Origin: Cordia subcordata
Taxonomy: Eukaryota; Streptophyta; Magnoliopsida; Boraginales; Cordiaceae
NCBI GenBank assembly: GCA_028554755.1
Contig: JAPTOF010000005.1
Location: forward strand, 19,256,001 to 19,320,000
Direction: 5' to 3'
DNA: 64,000 nt
The translations under genes were made by a program, and so were the position numbers. Of this stretch, positions 10,726 through 23,994 are shown piece after piece. Each line of letters opens with the position of its first letter. Position 1 is the first letter of the stretch. The notes below the pieces were generated by a model that saw nothing but the letters and a program-made list of their open reading frames with translations, searched no databases and was not told where the DNA came from.

Positions 10726-11999
10726 CTGAACAAAATTAAGTTGCTCCAAACTAATGGACATCTATCATCATTTCCAAAGACGGGGTTTAATTTAGTACGG
10801 ATAACGTTAGTGGAAGTTACAATCTTTACTGATTTGGTTACGTATTTCCACCAATAAGTGTTTTTCGCCAATAATAAATGAATTACATGGAGAGAAATGA
10901 TAGCATGCATGTATCTTTCTTTTCTCCCGTGTGACAATAATTAGTCTTCCCAATTAAGATGATGTAAACACATAAATATTGTTTCCTTCCAGTAATAAAC
11001 AATGGCAGCAATTTGTTTGAAATGTTAATGAAAGCTTAATTACAATACTGAGTAGGGTAAATTAAATTCTCCAAACGTCTATACGACAAGTATTATAATC
11101 ATGAGTTTTTTCTTGTAAATTCCAAAAATGAATATAGTTATTCTTTTCTTTTTCTTGAACAAATGAATATAGTTAATATTAATGCTTTAATTTGGAAAGA
11201 AAAAATAAGTTGCGTCTTGTGCCTTAGTCGGCGCCCTAAGCGGCCAATTTAATTCCATAGCTCTATATAAATTAAATTTGGCCTTGGGCCAAACAAATGA
11301 AATTTTATAACTATAACAATTAGTTTTGCTAAATATTATTAATGTTTTCTGATGTGATAAAGTATCAAATTAAAATCAAATACAGTGTACATTGTATTAA
11401 CTTTAATCGAAAGGCAGAATACATTTGTTTGCATGGATTGATATCAAAAACTATATACATGATGTTGATTTCAATTCAAGAACATATACTACTTATATAA
11501 TATTACTACACTATAGCTTTAGAAAAACCATATAAAAATACACATACGTTATTCACATATCAAATAAAATATAGTTCTAATAGACTCGTATCTCTACGAG
11601 CATGCTAAAGATCTTGAAAAGTGTACGACACATTATCAGATCCAAGAGTATCCAATGATTGGAAGATGCAATTTTTGAATTATCTAAAACAAGTTATCTT
11701 CTTCTTTTCTTATTAATAAAATTAGATTGATAAATACTATCAAATTGACCCTTAATTTTAATTTATAATCAAAATAATTCTATCAACTAACCTTCTAATT
11801 GATATTATTTATAAATGAAATATAACAAGATCTAGAATCAACGGCAAAACCCAAATTAGAACCCATCTACGGCACACACATTAATGCTAATTCTTTATTT
11901 TATTAAAGAATAAGAAAGTGAAAATTTTGACACATATTACCATCAATTGATGAAATACGCAAGTAATTCGAAGAACTAAATCTTTTAGCGCGTGTTTGA
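10726..11999. other. 3' flank and intergenic, no gene seen
   Basis: The GSTU 3' flank has a probable polyadenylation region with aataaa at 10995-11001 (ccagtaataaacaatgg). The 10950-11000 text recurs just after the pseudogene remnant at 13846-13900. The rest is AT-rich intergenic DNA. Confidence 0.45.
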
Positions 12000-12031
12000 A
12001 TTGGTTTTTCCCATAAAAAATCATGCTTCTC

Positions 12032-12118
<87 letters not shown>

Positions 12119-12255
12119 TTATAAAAATAATAAAATTCTGGAAAAAAATTAAAAACAAGAATTACTTTTAATTTTTATCAGAAGTAGGAATTTTTGACTT
12201 TTTTTTTAAAAAAAAAAAGTTAAAAGAAAAAACAACATTCTAATTAAACGAGCCC
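12000..12255. mobile_element. Degenerate MITE-like repeat with CT/TA microsatellite core
   Basis: The ends gcgtgtttgaattggttttt and aattaaacgagcccgt are imperfect inverted copies, as in the elements at 2751-2990 and 17045-17249. Inside, 12031-12113 is a compound (CT)n-(CTAT)n-(AT)n microsatellite. Confidence 0.45.
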
Positions 12256-13170
12256 GTAGCTCATTCCCTGTACGCATTTACTTGATGTGAATCCAAGCAC
12301 TTCAGTGGTTAATTCCTAGGAAAGTTCTCTTGGTGGCCAGTGGAAGTATCCAAAATGACATTATCCTACGTTAACAAAGTCCATCACAAGATTCCTTAGC
12401 GGCATCTATGCCTGCAAATTAAGATGCCAAGTGAATTCAAGAACGGTCCACTTGCTGCACTCTAAAGTTTCAGCTCGGTGTACTAAAATATCACTATATG
12501 ATAAATCCGAAAAACAATCGAACAGTAAATAATGCTCTACTTAATGCATACCCTTTGTCGCATTTGCCTACAGATAATATGCTCCGTCATGTGCTTACAT
12601 CCTAAAAGAAATCATCAACATTATATAATCAAGCATCTAGCTCTAGCAAGAGAAAATTGGGCATGGCAGCAAGTGGGGTTAAGCTTCTGGGAATATGGGC
12701 ATGCCCTTACGTGTTACGTGTTCGAATAGCCCTCAAGTTAAGTCCATCGACTATGAGTTTGTCGAAGAGAATGTGCTAAAAAAAAAAGCATCTGTGAGTC
12801 ATTTCCCATCGTTGAGTATATTGATGAGGCCTGGACAAATGGTCCCTCCCTCCTCCCTTCTGATCCTTACGACCATGCCATAGCTCGCTTTTGGACGACC
12901 TATGTTAATGACACGGTATACTTCAAGCATTATTATATATTACTTTTTCATTCTTTTCGTGCTTCTTTATATATTTTCCTCTAGTCTCTCTTCATTTTCA
13001 TCACGTCATGAATTGAAATCCATTTGGTAGTCAAAAACTGTAAATAGCAAGTATGACAAAATCCAAATTGGAAAGATCGTCTTAAAAGATACAATGACTA
13101 ATTTGTCCCATTTGTTATAATTCCGAGATGATACAGAAAAGATTTACTAATTTTCTCTTTTCTTTTTTCT

Positions 13171-13367
13171 TTAAGTGGTAAATCATCTCATTTATCATCT
13201 AAAACACATAGGTAGAAAACAAATGCAAAATATTCTAAAAGGATAAATGATTCATTTGGTCCTTTATCTTTAAGTGGTAAATCATCTCATTTATCATCTA
13301 AAACACATAGGTAGAAAACAAATGCAAAATATTCTAAAAGGATAAATGATTCATTTGGTCCTTTATC
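13171..13367. repeat. 99-bp tandem duplication
   Basis: 13171-13269 and 13270-13368 are essentially identical (ttaagtggtaaatcatctca in both). Each includes the first ~30 bp of the MITE that begins at 13340. The duplication therefore post-dates insertion of the element. Confidence 0.92.
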
Positions 13368-13729
13368 TTTGATCATTTCAACCATTAAATTCTCATGTGT
13401 TATTTTAATCCCTTATCTTTATAATTAGTGATATAGATAGTCTTGAGTTCAAAAACATAAAAAAAGAACATTTTATAATACTCACTTTCGCAATTTATAA
13501 TGTTGTCAATCTATTATTTTTGTAATTTGCAACACTTTTAGTCTCTTGTTTTTGTATGTAACTCATGACAATATTAGTCCTAATACTATTATTTCTTGAC
13601 ATTTTTCAAATTTAGAACCAAAAATGTCAAAAATTACAAAAATAAAGGATTGAATTGTTTTATTTTAAAGATAAAAACTTCATTGTCACAAGGGTCAATA
13701 AATATGGGACTAAACCTATCATTTACCCT
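13340..13729. mobile_element. TIR element (MITE) in GSTU pseudogene intron
   Basis: The left end ggataaatgattcatttggt and the right end, read in reverse complement (agggtaaatgataggtttag), match. Inverted similarity extends about 100 bp inward (tcctttatcttt, then aatcccttatctttataatt). It is about 390 bp with no coding capacity. The family has complete copies at 30661-31251 and 34731-35099, also inside GSTU introns. Confidence 0.75.
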
Positions 13730-13912
13730 ACTCGAAACTTATCCAAGTAGTGCGAGAAAAATGTCTTTGAGAATAAATATGCATGGGGATGACAAATGGT
13801 TGCAGTGGTATCCAACACTTTGGGAGAACAGAAACGCAAAAATAATTTGTTGTCCCAAAATGATGTAACGACATCAATATTGTATCTTTCAGTAATAAAC
13901 AAACGATTTTTT

Positions 13913-14464
13913 TAATAAGTGCAATTTGTACTTGTTAAAATTAATTAAATGACTTTATGTATATAAAAATTTATCATTTCTAATCATTCTCATAATAAAT
14001 ATAGCCTAACCCCTAAACGGAAGAATCATTGAAGATAACAAATTTAAAATGAGAATAATTGAAAAAGATAACTTTTTCAATGAAAATATTAATTACCTAA
14101 TAATGACGGGCGCAATATTGTCGCTGTCATCAGGAAAGATGATAAACAACATCATCAACTTGTTTGAAAGGTTGACACAAGAGCTTCATTATAATATTTA
14201 GCGGGATTAACTACAAGTGAGCCGTCGAAGTTTATTTAAATTCTGAACTGAACTCCAAACATTTCTACAATGTATAACAAGTACTCATGTCATTTAAATC
14301 CTACAAAATAATACTGTTAATCTGAATGTTTAGGAAAGAACAAGAAGTAACCAAACTCGGGGAATAGTCGGCAAGTTAATTTCATTCGTAGCGCTATTTA
14401 TAAACATTGAACTGTGACTCTCGCAAAAGAAATATAATTTTACTTTTAGACTTATTAATTTCCG
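13913..14464. other. Flank of GSTU pseudogene; inverted partner of 7045-7190
   Basis: The first ~150 bp is the inverted partner of 7045-7190. The remainder up to the LINE is unique AT-rich sequence with no recognised feature. Confidence 0.5.
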
Positions 14465-17044
14465 CCTTTTATCAGGATTATTGGGATATCATTGGGGATG
14501 ATTTGTTTATCGCTGTGAAGGATTTTTTTGGAGAAGCCCCTTTACCAAAAGGTATCACTTCGACTTCTACTGCCGTGATTCCTAAGAAAGATTCCCCGAT
14601 TAGATGGGCAGATTTTCGGCCGATCAGCTTATGTACGGTTATGAATAAGATTATCGCTAAGATTATGACTACTAAGCTTGCCCCAATCATGGGCCACATT
14701 GTTTCAGAGAATCAGAGCGGTTTTGTGGCTAATAGATTAATTAGTGATAACATTGGGCTTGCACAGGAATTGGTTCATACTCAGGATGCGAAGGTAAGAG
14801 ACTCCAATGTTATTCTTAACTTGGATATGGCTAAAGCTTATGATAGACTTGACTGGGATTTTTTGTTCATAATCGTGGAAAATTTTGGTTTTGATCAAGC
14901 CTGGATTGATAAAGTTCGAAAATGTGTTTTGAACTGTTGGTTCTATATGTTAGTTAATGGTGGATCAGCTGGATATTTTAAGTCAGGAAGGGGTCTCAGA
15001 CAGGGGGATTCTCTTTCTCCTTTCTTGTTCATTTTGGTTGCCGAATATTTGTCCAGGGAATTGAACTGCATGTTTAAAAAATGGCTAGATATGTACTATC
15101 ACTCTTAAGAGTTTGGTAAGGGTCTCCCATCTTGCTTATGCGGATGATGTTGTTATTTTTGCAAATGGTGCTAAAGTTTCGTTGTCTAGAGTAAGAGCGA
15201 GTTTCTGGCCAGAAAGTTAAATAAGGATAAAAGTGGTTCATTGTGTCCAAAAATGTCAGTAGGTCAAGGGTGTAGATTATAAGGCGTACCACAGAGTTCA
15301 GACAACAGTTCCTTCCAGTGAAATATTTGGGAGCTCCGTTGCACAAAGAGCATAAGAAGGCCATTCTGTTTGACAATCTGATACATAAAATCAAAGCACG
15401 GCTATGTGGTTGGGAAAATAGAGTTCTTTCTGCAGGGGGGCGATTGGTTATTTTGAAAAGTATCCTAGCGGCTATGTGCATCCATTAGCTTCAAGTTTTA
15501 AAGGCGCCTAGGTTTGTTTTGGATCGGATTGAGCGTTTGTTTAATGGGTTCTTATGGGGTGATACTAGAGAGATAAAACGTATACACTGGGTGTCCTGGA
15601 GAAGGTTTGCTTGCTGGAGAATGAGGGGGGATTAAATTTTTGATCCTTGGAGGACATGAACATGGCTATGGGTATGAAACTTTGGTGGTGCTTTAGAACC
15701 GTAAACTGCCTATGGGCAAGATTTATGGAAGGGAAATATTGTCATGGAGTTCATCCTATGATTGTTGCGGTGCGTAATCAAGATTCTAACATCTGGAAGT
15801 GTTCAAAAAAAGCTCAAGGAGAATGTGAGAGACACATCAAATTGAGGGTGGATAAAGGTAATAGATTCTTCTAGTATGATGGGTGGGTAGGAGAAGAAAA
15901 TCTTGCCCAGTTGGTGCCTAATGCTGCTATGTCAATGACCCAGATTCGAGACTTTATTAAGAGATGGTGATTGGGACTGTGGAAAACAGGCCAATGTTTT
16001 GCCGCAATGCGTAGTTAAGAAGATTAAGGAGATCCCTATGGTGTTGGGGAGAAGGGATGTGCCTTTTTGGACTATCACCAATAATGGTGAATTTTCAGTT
16101 AAAACGGCATGGCAACAAATCCGAGCTAGAGGAGTGTCGCAGCAATCTTATGAAGTTATTTGACACAAATCAATTCCCATCATTGTATCCCTTTTTATGC
16201 GGCGTTTATTAAAAAGATGGATTCCCATTGATGATAGATTGCAAACGAAAGAGATTACTTAGGCCTCTAAATGCATGTGCTGTCAGGAGTGTGAATCTCG
16301 TAGTCATAATATCTTAACAGGTGAGAGGGTGGTTAGAGTCTGGAAGTATTTTGCAGATGGATTCAAGGTCCGATTGCCTAGCTCGGATTACGTTCAACAA
16401 TGGTTGGTGGCCTGGATTTACTCTGGGGATCTTTGTGGTAAGGGGCATATTCGTCGGTCATTCCTATTCTCATTTTTTTGGTATCTGTGGAGGGAACGCA
16501 ATGAGGTTAAACATAAGAATGTGAATTTTAATGAAGGACGAGTCATCGGGCGAGTCCTAAGTCAGGTTCGAAATCTTTTCGCAGTAGGACTTCCAGAGAA
16601 GAAGCAATGGGTTGGGGATTTGTTTCGTGCTTCGATTTTTGGCTGTGAGTATCCCCAGTATAAAAAGAAGTCTCCGGCTAAGGTGGTTTGGCATAAACCA
16701 TCTACAGGAATTCAAGCTTAACATTAATGGGAGTAAGCATTTGGATTTCAGAGCAGGAGGGGGGCTTGTGCGTGATTGGAGAGGGAACTTTTTCTTTGGT
16801 CTTTATGAAAGCTTTGGGGAGGTGTCTATCATGAAAGCAGAACTTATGGCCCTGGTTAGAAGCTTAAGTTGCGCAAGGATAGAGGTATAAGAAATGTATG
16901 GTTGGAAATGGATTCATTGAGTGTTGTTTAGTTAATTCAGAATAATGAAAAAGGCTCTTGGAATTTTCCGTACTGTTTACATCAGGCTCGTAAGTTGCTC
17001 CAGGATTTAGTGGGCAGCATTGCTCATGTGTTCAGGGGGGTGTA
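14465..17044 (+). mobile_element. LINE (L1-type) remnant: reverse transcriptase to RNase H
   Basis: The element is 5'-truncated, entering at the start of the RT domain (QDYWDIIGDDLFIAVKDFF at about 14475). RT motifs follow in order: FRPISLCTVMNKIIAKI, VSENQSGFVANRLISDNI, ILNLDMAKAYDRLDWDFL, GLRQGDSLSPFLF. After a frameshift at about 15100 comes the catalytic AYADDVVIFANG at about 15134. Downstream, in several frames with stops, are the thumb/zf-RVT-like region (FSVKTAWQQIRARG about 16096) and the SFFWYLWRERNEVKHK stretch. Last is a plant-type RNase H start (KLNINGSKHLDFRAGGGLVRDW, about 16715). Endonuclease and ORF1 are absent and no clear poly(A) tail is seen. It is dead. It sits directly downstream of the truncated GSTU pseudogene and may have taken part in that breakage. 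Confidence 0.92.
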
Positions 17045-17249
17045 AGAGCTTATTTAGATTGGTTTTTTTTTAAGAAAAAATATATATATTTTTTAAAAAA
17101 TTATATTATTTTTGTAATAATTATTTGATTTGATTTCTAAAAAAATTGAAACTCTAAAAAAAAAATTTTTTTAGAAGTCAGAATTTTCAGCTTTTAAAAA
17201 AAATCTATTTTTCAAAAGTTGTTAAAAAAAGTTAATCCAAACGAGTCCT
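17045..17249. mobile_element. MITE-like TIR element abutting the LINE 3' end
   Basis: The left end gagcttatttagattggttt and the right end gttaatccaaacgagtcct are inverted copies with an AT-rich core. It belongs to the same family as 2751-2990. Confidence 0.55.
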
Positions 17250-18700
17250 AATTCTCCTGCCGATATCTTGGTGAACTGGGGGCAAACAGGATATCTTTCT
17301 TTACATAAGTGACTATTCAATCTATTGTTGTGCTATTTTTTTTTTTTTGTTCTCCTTTTCTTCCTCTTTTTTAATTTTCTTTTAATTCTTGCTTGTTTTT
17401 TAGTTTCTTGATTTTCATAAGAAAACAAACTACAAATATTTTCTTTTGTCTTGAATTTTTTTTATTTTTCTTTGTGTAATAAAAACAAAAACAGTAATAA
17501 TAATTCTCTCATTATGATCATGAGAGGGCGAACTCTAATTATGAAGTGATGTACTTTATATTATTAGGCCTCTTATTATAAGATAAAACAAAAATAATAG
17601 TAATAATTTTTTCGTCCAAATATCCACAGGGTGCCTGGACTCCCTTTCAATCTAATGTGGCTCCGCCACTGCTTTTTAGTATATGTTAATTAGATAGAAT
17701 TTGAAATTTAGTTTTATGTTACTTTTTATTTATATTTGTGAAAGAAAAACTAAAAATATAGAGAGATATTCGAAAAAAATAGGATTCCTAAAAAAAATAA
17801 AAAAAGGTTGAATTGCCAAAAAAAAAAAAATGAAAAGTTAAAAACTATCTAAAAGGCTAAAATTTTTAATTTTTAAGAAACACTAGTTCAAATGTTAAAA
17901 ACCACCTACTTGAAACACTAGTTTATTGAACAACAAAAACTTAGAAAAATTACTTAAAAAATTGTCGCCGAACACTACCTAAAGTGGATAAATAGCTTTA
18001 GTCTCGTTATATGCCCAGTGGCGTCGAAATATATTAGCTTTCATTTTTGAGATGTTGGTATTGGAAGTTAAAAATGGACCCTTTGGCGGTCACGGAGTCA
18101 TTCATCTTTTTTTTTTTTTTCTCCTTTTTCTTTTTACTTTTTTGGGTGCACTTTGCTATATCTTTCCTTTCTTAGACGAGGAATTTTCTTAGATTTAGAG
18201 ATGTCCGCAATATATGGCCCTGATTGAAAAAAATATAATTCAAATTAGTTAAATATACGACTTTTCGGAATTGATTCTCAAAAATTAATTTCTTGATTAA
18301 TTCAAATTCAAGATATGAACAAGTTTCTCACAATATTCCAAATGCTCTAATATTGGAGTAACATCTTTGATATAGCATTCTGATAGTTAATTATGGCCTC
18401 GTGCCTATAAGAAAATTGAAGGATAATTTGTGTCTAAATCTAAAAATCTATTTTTGTGCACACAAATTTTTAAGATTAGTGGTTATTATATGTCTAATTT
18501 AATTGTGATATATCATGTAAACTTAATTTATAAAAATCCTATCTTTGTGCATGAAAATTTAGACTACCACTAAAATGTTGTTGCCATTAATTTTTTAAAA
18601 TAAAATATATGAAATCGAGGAAATTAGGGGCTCAATTGTAGCTAATCCAACTTAATATCATAATTGAACATTTCTATTGAAATTTCAAACAAGTTGCAAA
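17250..18700. other. Intergenic, AT-rich, no gene seen
   Basis: Poly-T and poly-A tracts dominate. A short gtggctccgccactgc phrase at about 17658 is the type often left by plant TE ends. From about 18716 the 3' flank of the next GSTU gene begins, shared with 22330-22400. Confidence 0.4.
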
Positions 18701-18927
18701 GCGCAATACACAATTATGTTCTTACATCAACTGGGGCCAGACAAATTATTGTCACACAGGAATCTTAAAAGCATAAAATTATTAAAGATGCATGACAGAA
18801 TCAAATTATTTTGGATAAGACCACTCCAGATAAATTTGAAATTTATTCAAGTCGGTAAGAACTAGAGTCTTATTCATTTCGTAGTTTTGCATCGTAAATC
18901 TCTGTAAATGATGACGATCCTCATTAA

Positions 18928-20377
18928 TTAGTTTGAAGTAGTTTCTTGTCTGGCTATGAGCAAGTTCACAAGCTCAAACAATTTCTCAGTCTCAGGCATG
19001 ACATCCTTAACAGCTGCATCATTGCAAAACCTCTCAGCCCATGCCACTAGGTTTGGTGTCTTGGTCTCGTCCAGAAATTTTGTGTCATGCACCATTGCAG
19101 CAATTCTTAGCCATCCCATAGAGCTCCCAAGTGCAATATCAACATAACCTATGCTGTCTCCCCCAAAGAAAGCTTTCCCTTTACTACACTTGACAAATGC
19201 CTCCTCCAACACCACTAGCCCTTTAATTATCTTCTCAATGGTTTTTGCTTTTGCTTCCTCACCTTTTGCACCTCCGAGCTCCCGGAGTGATGCAGACAAC
19301 TGCAACCATTTTGCCCCGGTACATATATGTTACGGAAACGTCTCCATGTTAAAGAATTTCGTAAGTTTTTCGGTGTTTTTGATAATAACGAGTGAACAAA
19401 TTAATCTATGATCTTTTAAGATGAATCTTTTGATCAACTTGTTACACTTGTTATAACATATATACTCACGGTCCACTTGGGAAACATTTATATTCATGAC
19501 CACACCGTCACAAAAGTAAAAACAGTCTGCTGGGAGCTTGAAGAGAAATTAATATTAACAAAATCTTGAAATTTCCCCTATCTCTCAACTATGCTTAAAA
19601 AGTTCTCAAATAAGCCCTTAAAGTATCATGTAAGGGAGAAATAATTCCATAAGCCTAGGCAGATATATATAGACATTTTATCTTGGGTGTGGGAAAGCGC
19701 AGAGTTTATAGCATAATCTGAAACCTTTTTTTTTCCCCCTTTTGCATAAGAAAAGATAAATCCATTTTAAAAATTAATGAACAATTAAAATTTTGATGAC
19801 CGACTTAGGAAACAAGGTAGATTTCAAGAGGTTATTTCTCCTTTCGAGGCTAAGTCAATAGGACTGTCAATTACCACTATGCAAAACAATTGGAAGCCGG
19901 TTCGGTCGACTAAAAAAAGAAAAAATAATAATTACTTAAACACCTATTCATTATAGTGATAACATAATATTACGTGAAACACTTTGTATCACATTTTTAC
20001 TGACAGATCGAGTTAAAGAGTAAGAGATTGAAGAGTATATAACAATAGTTTAATTTTACCGTGTCATCAACGTAAGTAGCCCAAAATCTGGCTACGGCGC
20101 GGTTATAAGGGTCAGAAGGGAGGATGGAGGGACCATTTGTCCAAGCCTCATCAATGTATTGAACGATGAGCAATGACTCACAGATTGGCTTGTCATCATT
20201 AATAAGAACTGGAATTTTCTTATAAATAGGATTGGCTTTCAAGAGAAGCTCGCTTTTGTTGACCACATTCTCTTCGATGAACTCATAGTCGATGGACTTA
20301 ACGTTGAGGGCTATTCGAGCGCGTAACACGAATGGGCTCGACCATGTTCCCAGAAGCTTAACGTCACTTGCTGCCAT
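18928..20377 (-). CDS. Tau-class glutathione S-transferase (exons 20377-20060, 19299-18928)
   Basis: The predicted protein is 229 aa. Exon 1 (106 aa) has Ser14 in [18 protein letters not shown], the KKIPVL loop and [15 protein letters not shown] (Glu67-Ser68), all GSH-site features of tau GSTs. Exon 2 (123 aa) has [43 protein letters not shown] and the C-terminal [18 protein letters not shown] 20377 follows gtggcc, the same context as in the 9.3- and 22.5-kb copies. The donor is ACG|gtaaaa and the acceptor gttgcag|TTGTCT. The first exon-2 codon, Trp in paralogues, is Leu here, which does not affect the frame. The intron is 760 bp. The gene and both flanks form a segmental duplication pair with the 22.5-kb gene. 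It appears intact. Typical GSTU roles are herbicide, peroxide and oxylipin detoxification; the substrate is unknown. Confidence 0.93.
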
Positions 20378-20449
20378 GGCCACTTCTCTATAGAGCTTGA
20401 TGCTTCAAAATGGTGATTTTTATGTCAGGGTGCAACACACTTAATCAGT

Positions 20450-20457
20450 ATTTATAG
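20450..20457 (-). promoter_or_regulatory. Probable TATA box of GSTU (18.9-kb gene)
   Basis: TATAAATA on the minus strand lies about 73 bp upstream of the ATG. The same box lies at the same distance in the 22.5-kb gene (23987-23994) and recurs upstream of the copies at 32323 (32385-32392) and 35713 (35787-35794). Confidence 0.7.
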
Positions 20458-20459
20458 AA

Positions 20460-22330
20460 TGTTAAAAAAAAAAAAGATTGCATGAAATTCAATCTTTCTC
20501 TAGATTCAAAAAAATATTGGGAGTTTCATGTACCAAACTATTATTATTTTTTTTTTTTAAGAAAAAGTTTGAAATAGTAGGTGTATAGCTACCATCTCAA
20601 TGGTTTTTAACGCATTCTCACCAAGCATCTTGCGAGCCATAGATTCCTCGGAGGGGACCATGTAATGGAATTGCTAATGTAGGACAATAATGTCATTTGT
20701 TTGATTCATCTCCCAGCAATCAATACAATCTTTAAATACAGGAAATAAAATATTCAATTATTAGAGAATAGGATCTAAATAAAAAAATGTTTAGCAAGAA
20801 AAAAGGTACAAAATTGGGTTTGAAAAGAATACATGACAAGGAAATTTTCAGATATTGTTGTTGTTGTTGGTTTTTTTTTTTTTTGGAGGATTGAGATATT
20901 GTTGTTTTATGTACAGAGACTAACAAGATAGTGGAATTGATATAGATATCAATCAAGAATGAGAGTTGGATGAGACAAAGTGGAGTAGTTAGTGAGGAAT
21001 CTTGTACGTCTGACTAAAAATATCGCAACTTTAAGTTGAAAGAAAAGTACTATAAGATTGTCATTAAACTCGCATACACTCCAAAGATCATATTGTCACT
21101 CAAAACTTGATTTTCAGACCTGTTTAAATTGATATATATATTTCTTTTTATATCTTTGTCATATTAATTCATATCATCATACAAGAACTTTTGGTAGTGA
21201 ATACAGCATGCATGATTTATTAGAAGGAAATTTTTTTAAATACTTTCCTCTAATGATCAACACTAAGCGGTGTCATCTCACGAAAGGTAGCAAAGGAAAT
21301 TAACAAAAATAGTTGAAAAAATGTGAAACTTGAGCTATCCAAACCATCATCATGATGAATATTCTTAGGTACATTATTGCTGTTATTTTTACTTTAAGGG
21401 AGGGTAAAAGTCAATTATACTATGCATTTAGCGATAATTGGTTCCTAAATCACTCAAACTAAATGTGAAAGGCATACCACTTAACCACTAAGTTTTTGGT
21501 CATTATTGTTGTTATTACAACCTAGCAATCTCGATATCTCTTAACATTATTATATTATAACGAAACCAAGTGTGGTTAGTAGAAAAAGCTTTTGGGAATT
21601 TTATTAAATACAAATTTTAACCAAACAAATCATAAACTACATTTTTATCGAATAGTAATTTTACCAAACACTAAAACAACTTTTCTGAACAGTACATTTG
21701 AATTCAAAACTTTTTAAAATTACAACAGTAAATTAGAACAACAATACTAAACCGGCCCTTTTTTTCTTCAAAAATTTTTTCTTCTTCAAGAGAGGCCAAA
21801 TATTGATTACATATTACATGTAACTAACTAGAATCAATCCCAAGACCAATCACTACTAAAGTTAACTAACTCAAATTGATCCTAGGACCACTCATTACTA
21901 AAGGTAAAAGACATACTACTAGACCATTAGGCCAGTGGTAATACCAAACTAGGCCTTAATATCACAATCGAACTTTTACTAAAATTGCATATATAGTTGT
22001 TGGGAATTTTTTATTGCTAAAATCTCCATATTTCATAACATTATAATATTATAACAAAATCAAGTATGACCAGTAAAAAAGCTTTTGGAAATTTTATTAA
22101 ATAGTAATTTTAACCAAACAAATCATAACTACTCGTTTATCGAATACCAATTTTATCAAAAAGTAAAACAACTTTTCTCAGCAGCACATTTGAATTCAAG
22201 ACTTTTTAAAACAGAAGTAGTAGAACAGAACAGCAATACCAAACTAGTCCTTAATATCATAATCGAGCTTTTATTAAAAGTTCATACATAGTTGCTGGGC
22301 ATTGTTTATTACTAAAATAAAAAATTATAT
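20460..22330. other. Duplicated upstream/intergenic DNA between GSTU genes
   Basis: About 20600-20700 and 20985-21380 are homologous to 24190-24260 and 25620-26070, the equivalent upstream regions of the 22.5-kb gene. Within the segment, 21540-21760 is repeated at about 22030-22250 (agcttttgggaattttatta against agcttttggaaattttatta). 21954-22015 is repeated at 22250-22315. There is no coding sequence. Confidence 0.7.
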
Positions 22331-22543
22331 ATGGTTCTTACATGATCTGGGGCGGCCAACAAATTATTGTCACACAGGAATGTTAAAAGCATAAAAGATG
22401 AATGCATGCATCATCATTTCTCAACAGAATTAATTTATTTTGATTATGAACACCGATAAATTCGAAGTATTTAACGAAGTCAGTAAAAACTGCAATTTTA
22501 TTGGTTTCGGGTCGTCCTAAATCTCTATAAATGACGATCCTCA

Positions 22544-23929
<1,386 letters not shown>

Positions 23930-23986
23930 CTAGAGCTAGACGCTTGGATTTGATGATTTATGTCAGCACGTAACACATTATATCAG

Positions 23987-23994
23987 TATTTATA
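23987..23994 (-). promoter_or_regulatory. Probable TATA box of GSTU (22.5-kb gene)
   Basis: TATAAATA on the minus strand lies about 70 bp upstream of the ATG, in the same sequence context (cagtatttatagaa) as the copy upstream of the 18.9-kb gene. Confidence 0.7.

Larger units (their letters stand above)
12663..13846 (+). pseudogene. GSTU pseudogene, exon 1 damaged and exon 2 truncated
   Basis: Exon 1 (12663-12915) starts [24 protein letters not shown]. The catalytic serine position is cysteine (WACP instead of WASP). It then loses frame at ctcaagttaagtcc (bases missing versus ctcaacatcaagtcc). About 75 bp encoding [17 protein letters not shown] is deleted at an A-run (about 12778-12789). The [10 protein letters not shown] part follows in another frame, ending VNDT|gtatac. 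A MITE fills part of the intron. Exon 2 resumes at about 13816 after gttgcag (WYPTLWENRNAK) and stops after about 12 codons, joining directly to 3'-flank sequence like that at 10955. Nearest relatives are the copies at 9.3, 18.9 and 22.5 kb. No functional product is expected. Confidence 0.9.

Noticed and set aside
14407..16890. Several open frames that could be listed as separate hypothetical genes
   Set aside because: They are pieces of a single LINE ORF2 in order (RT, YADD, zf-RVT, RNase H) broken by frameshifts.
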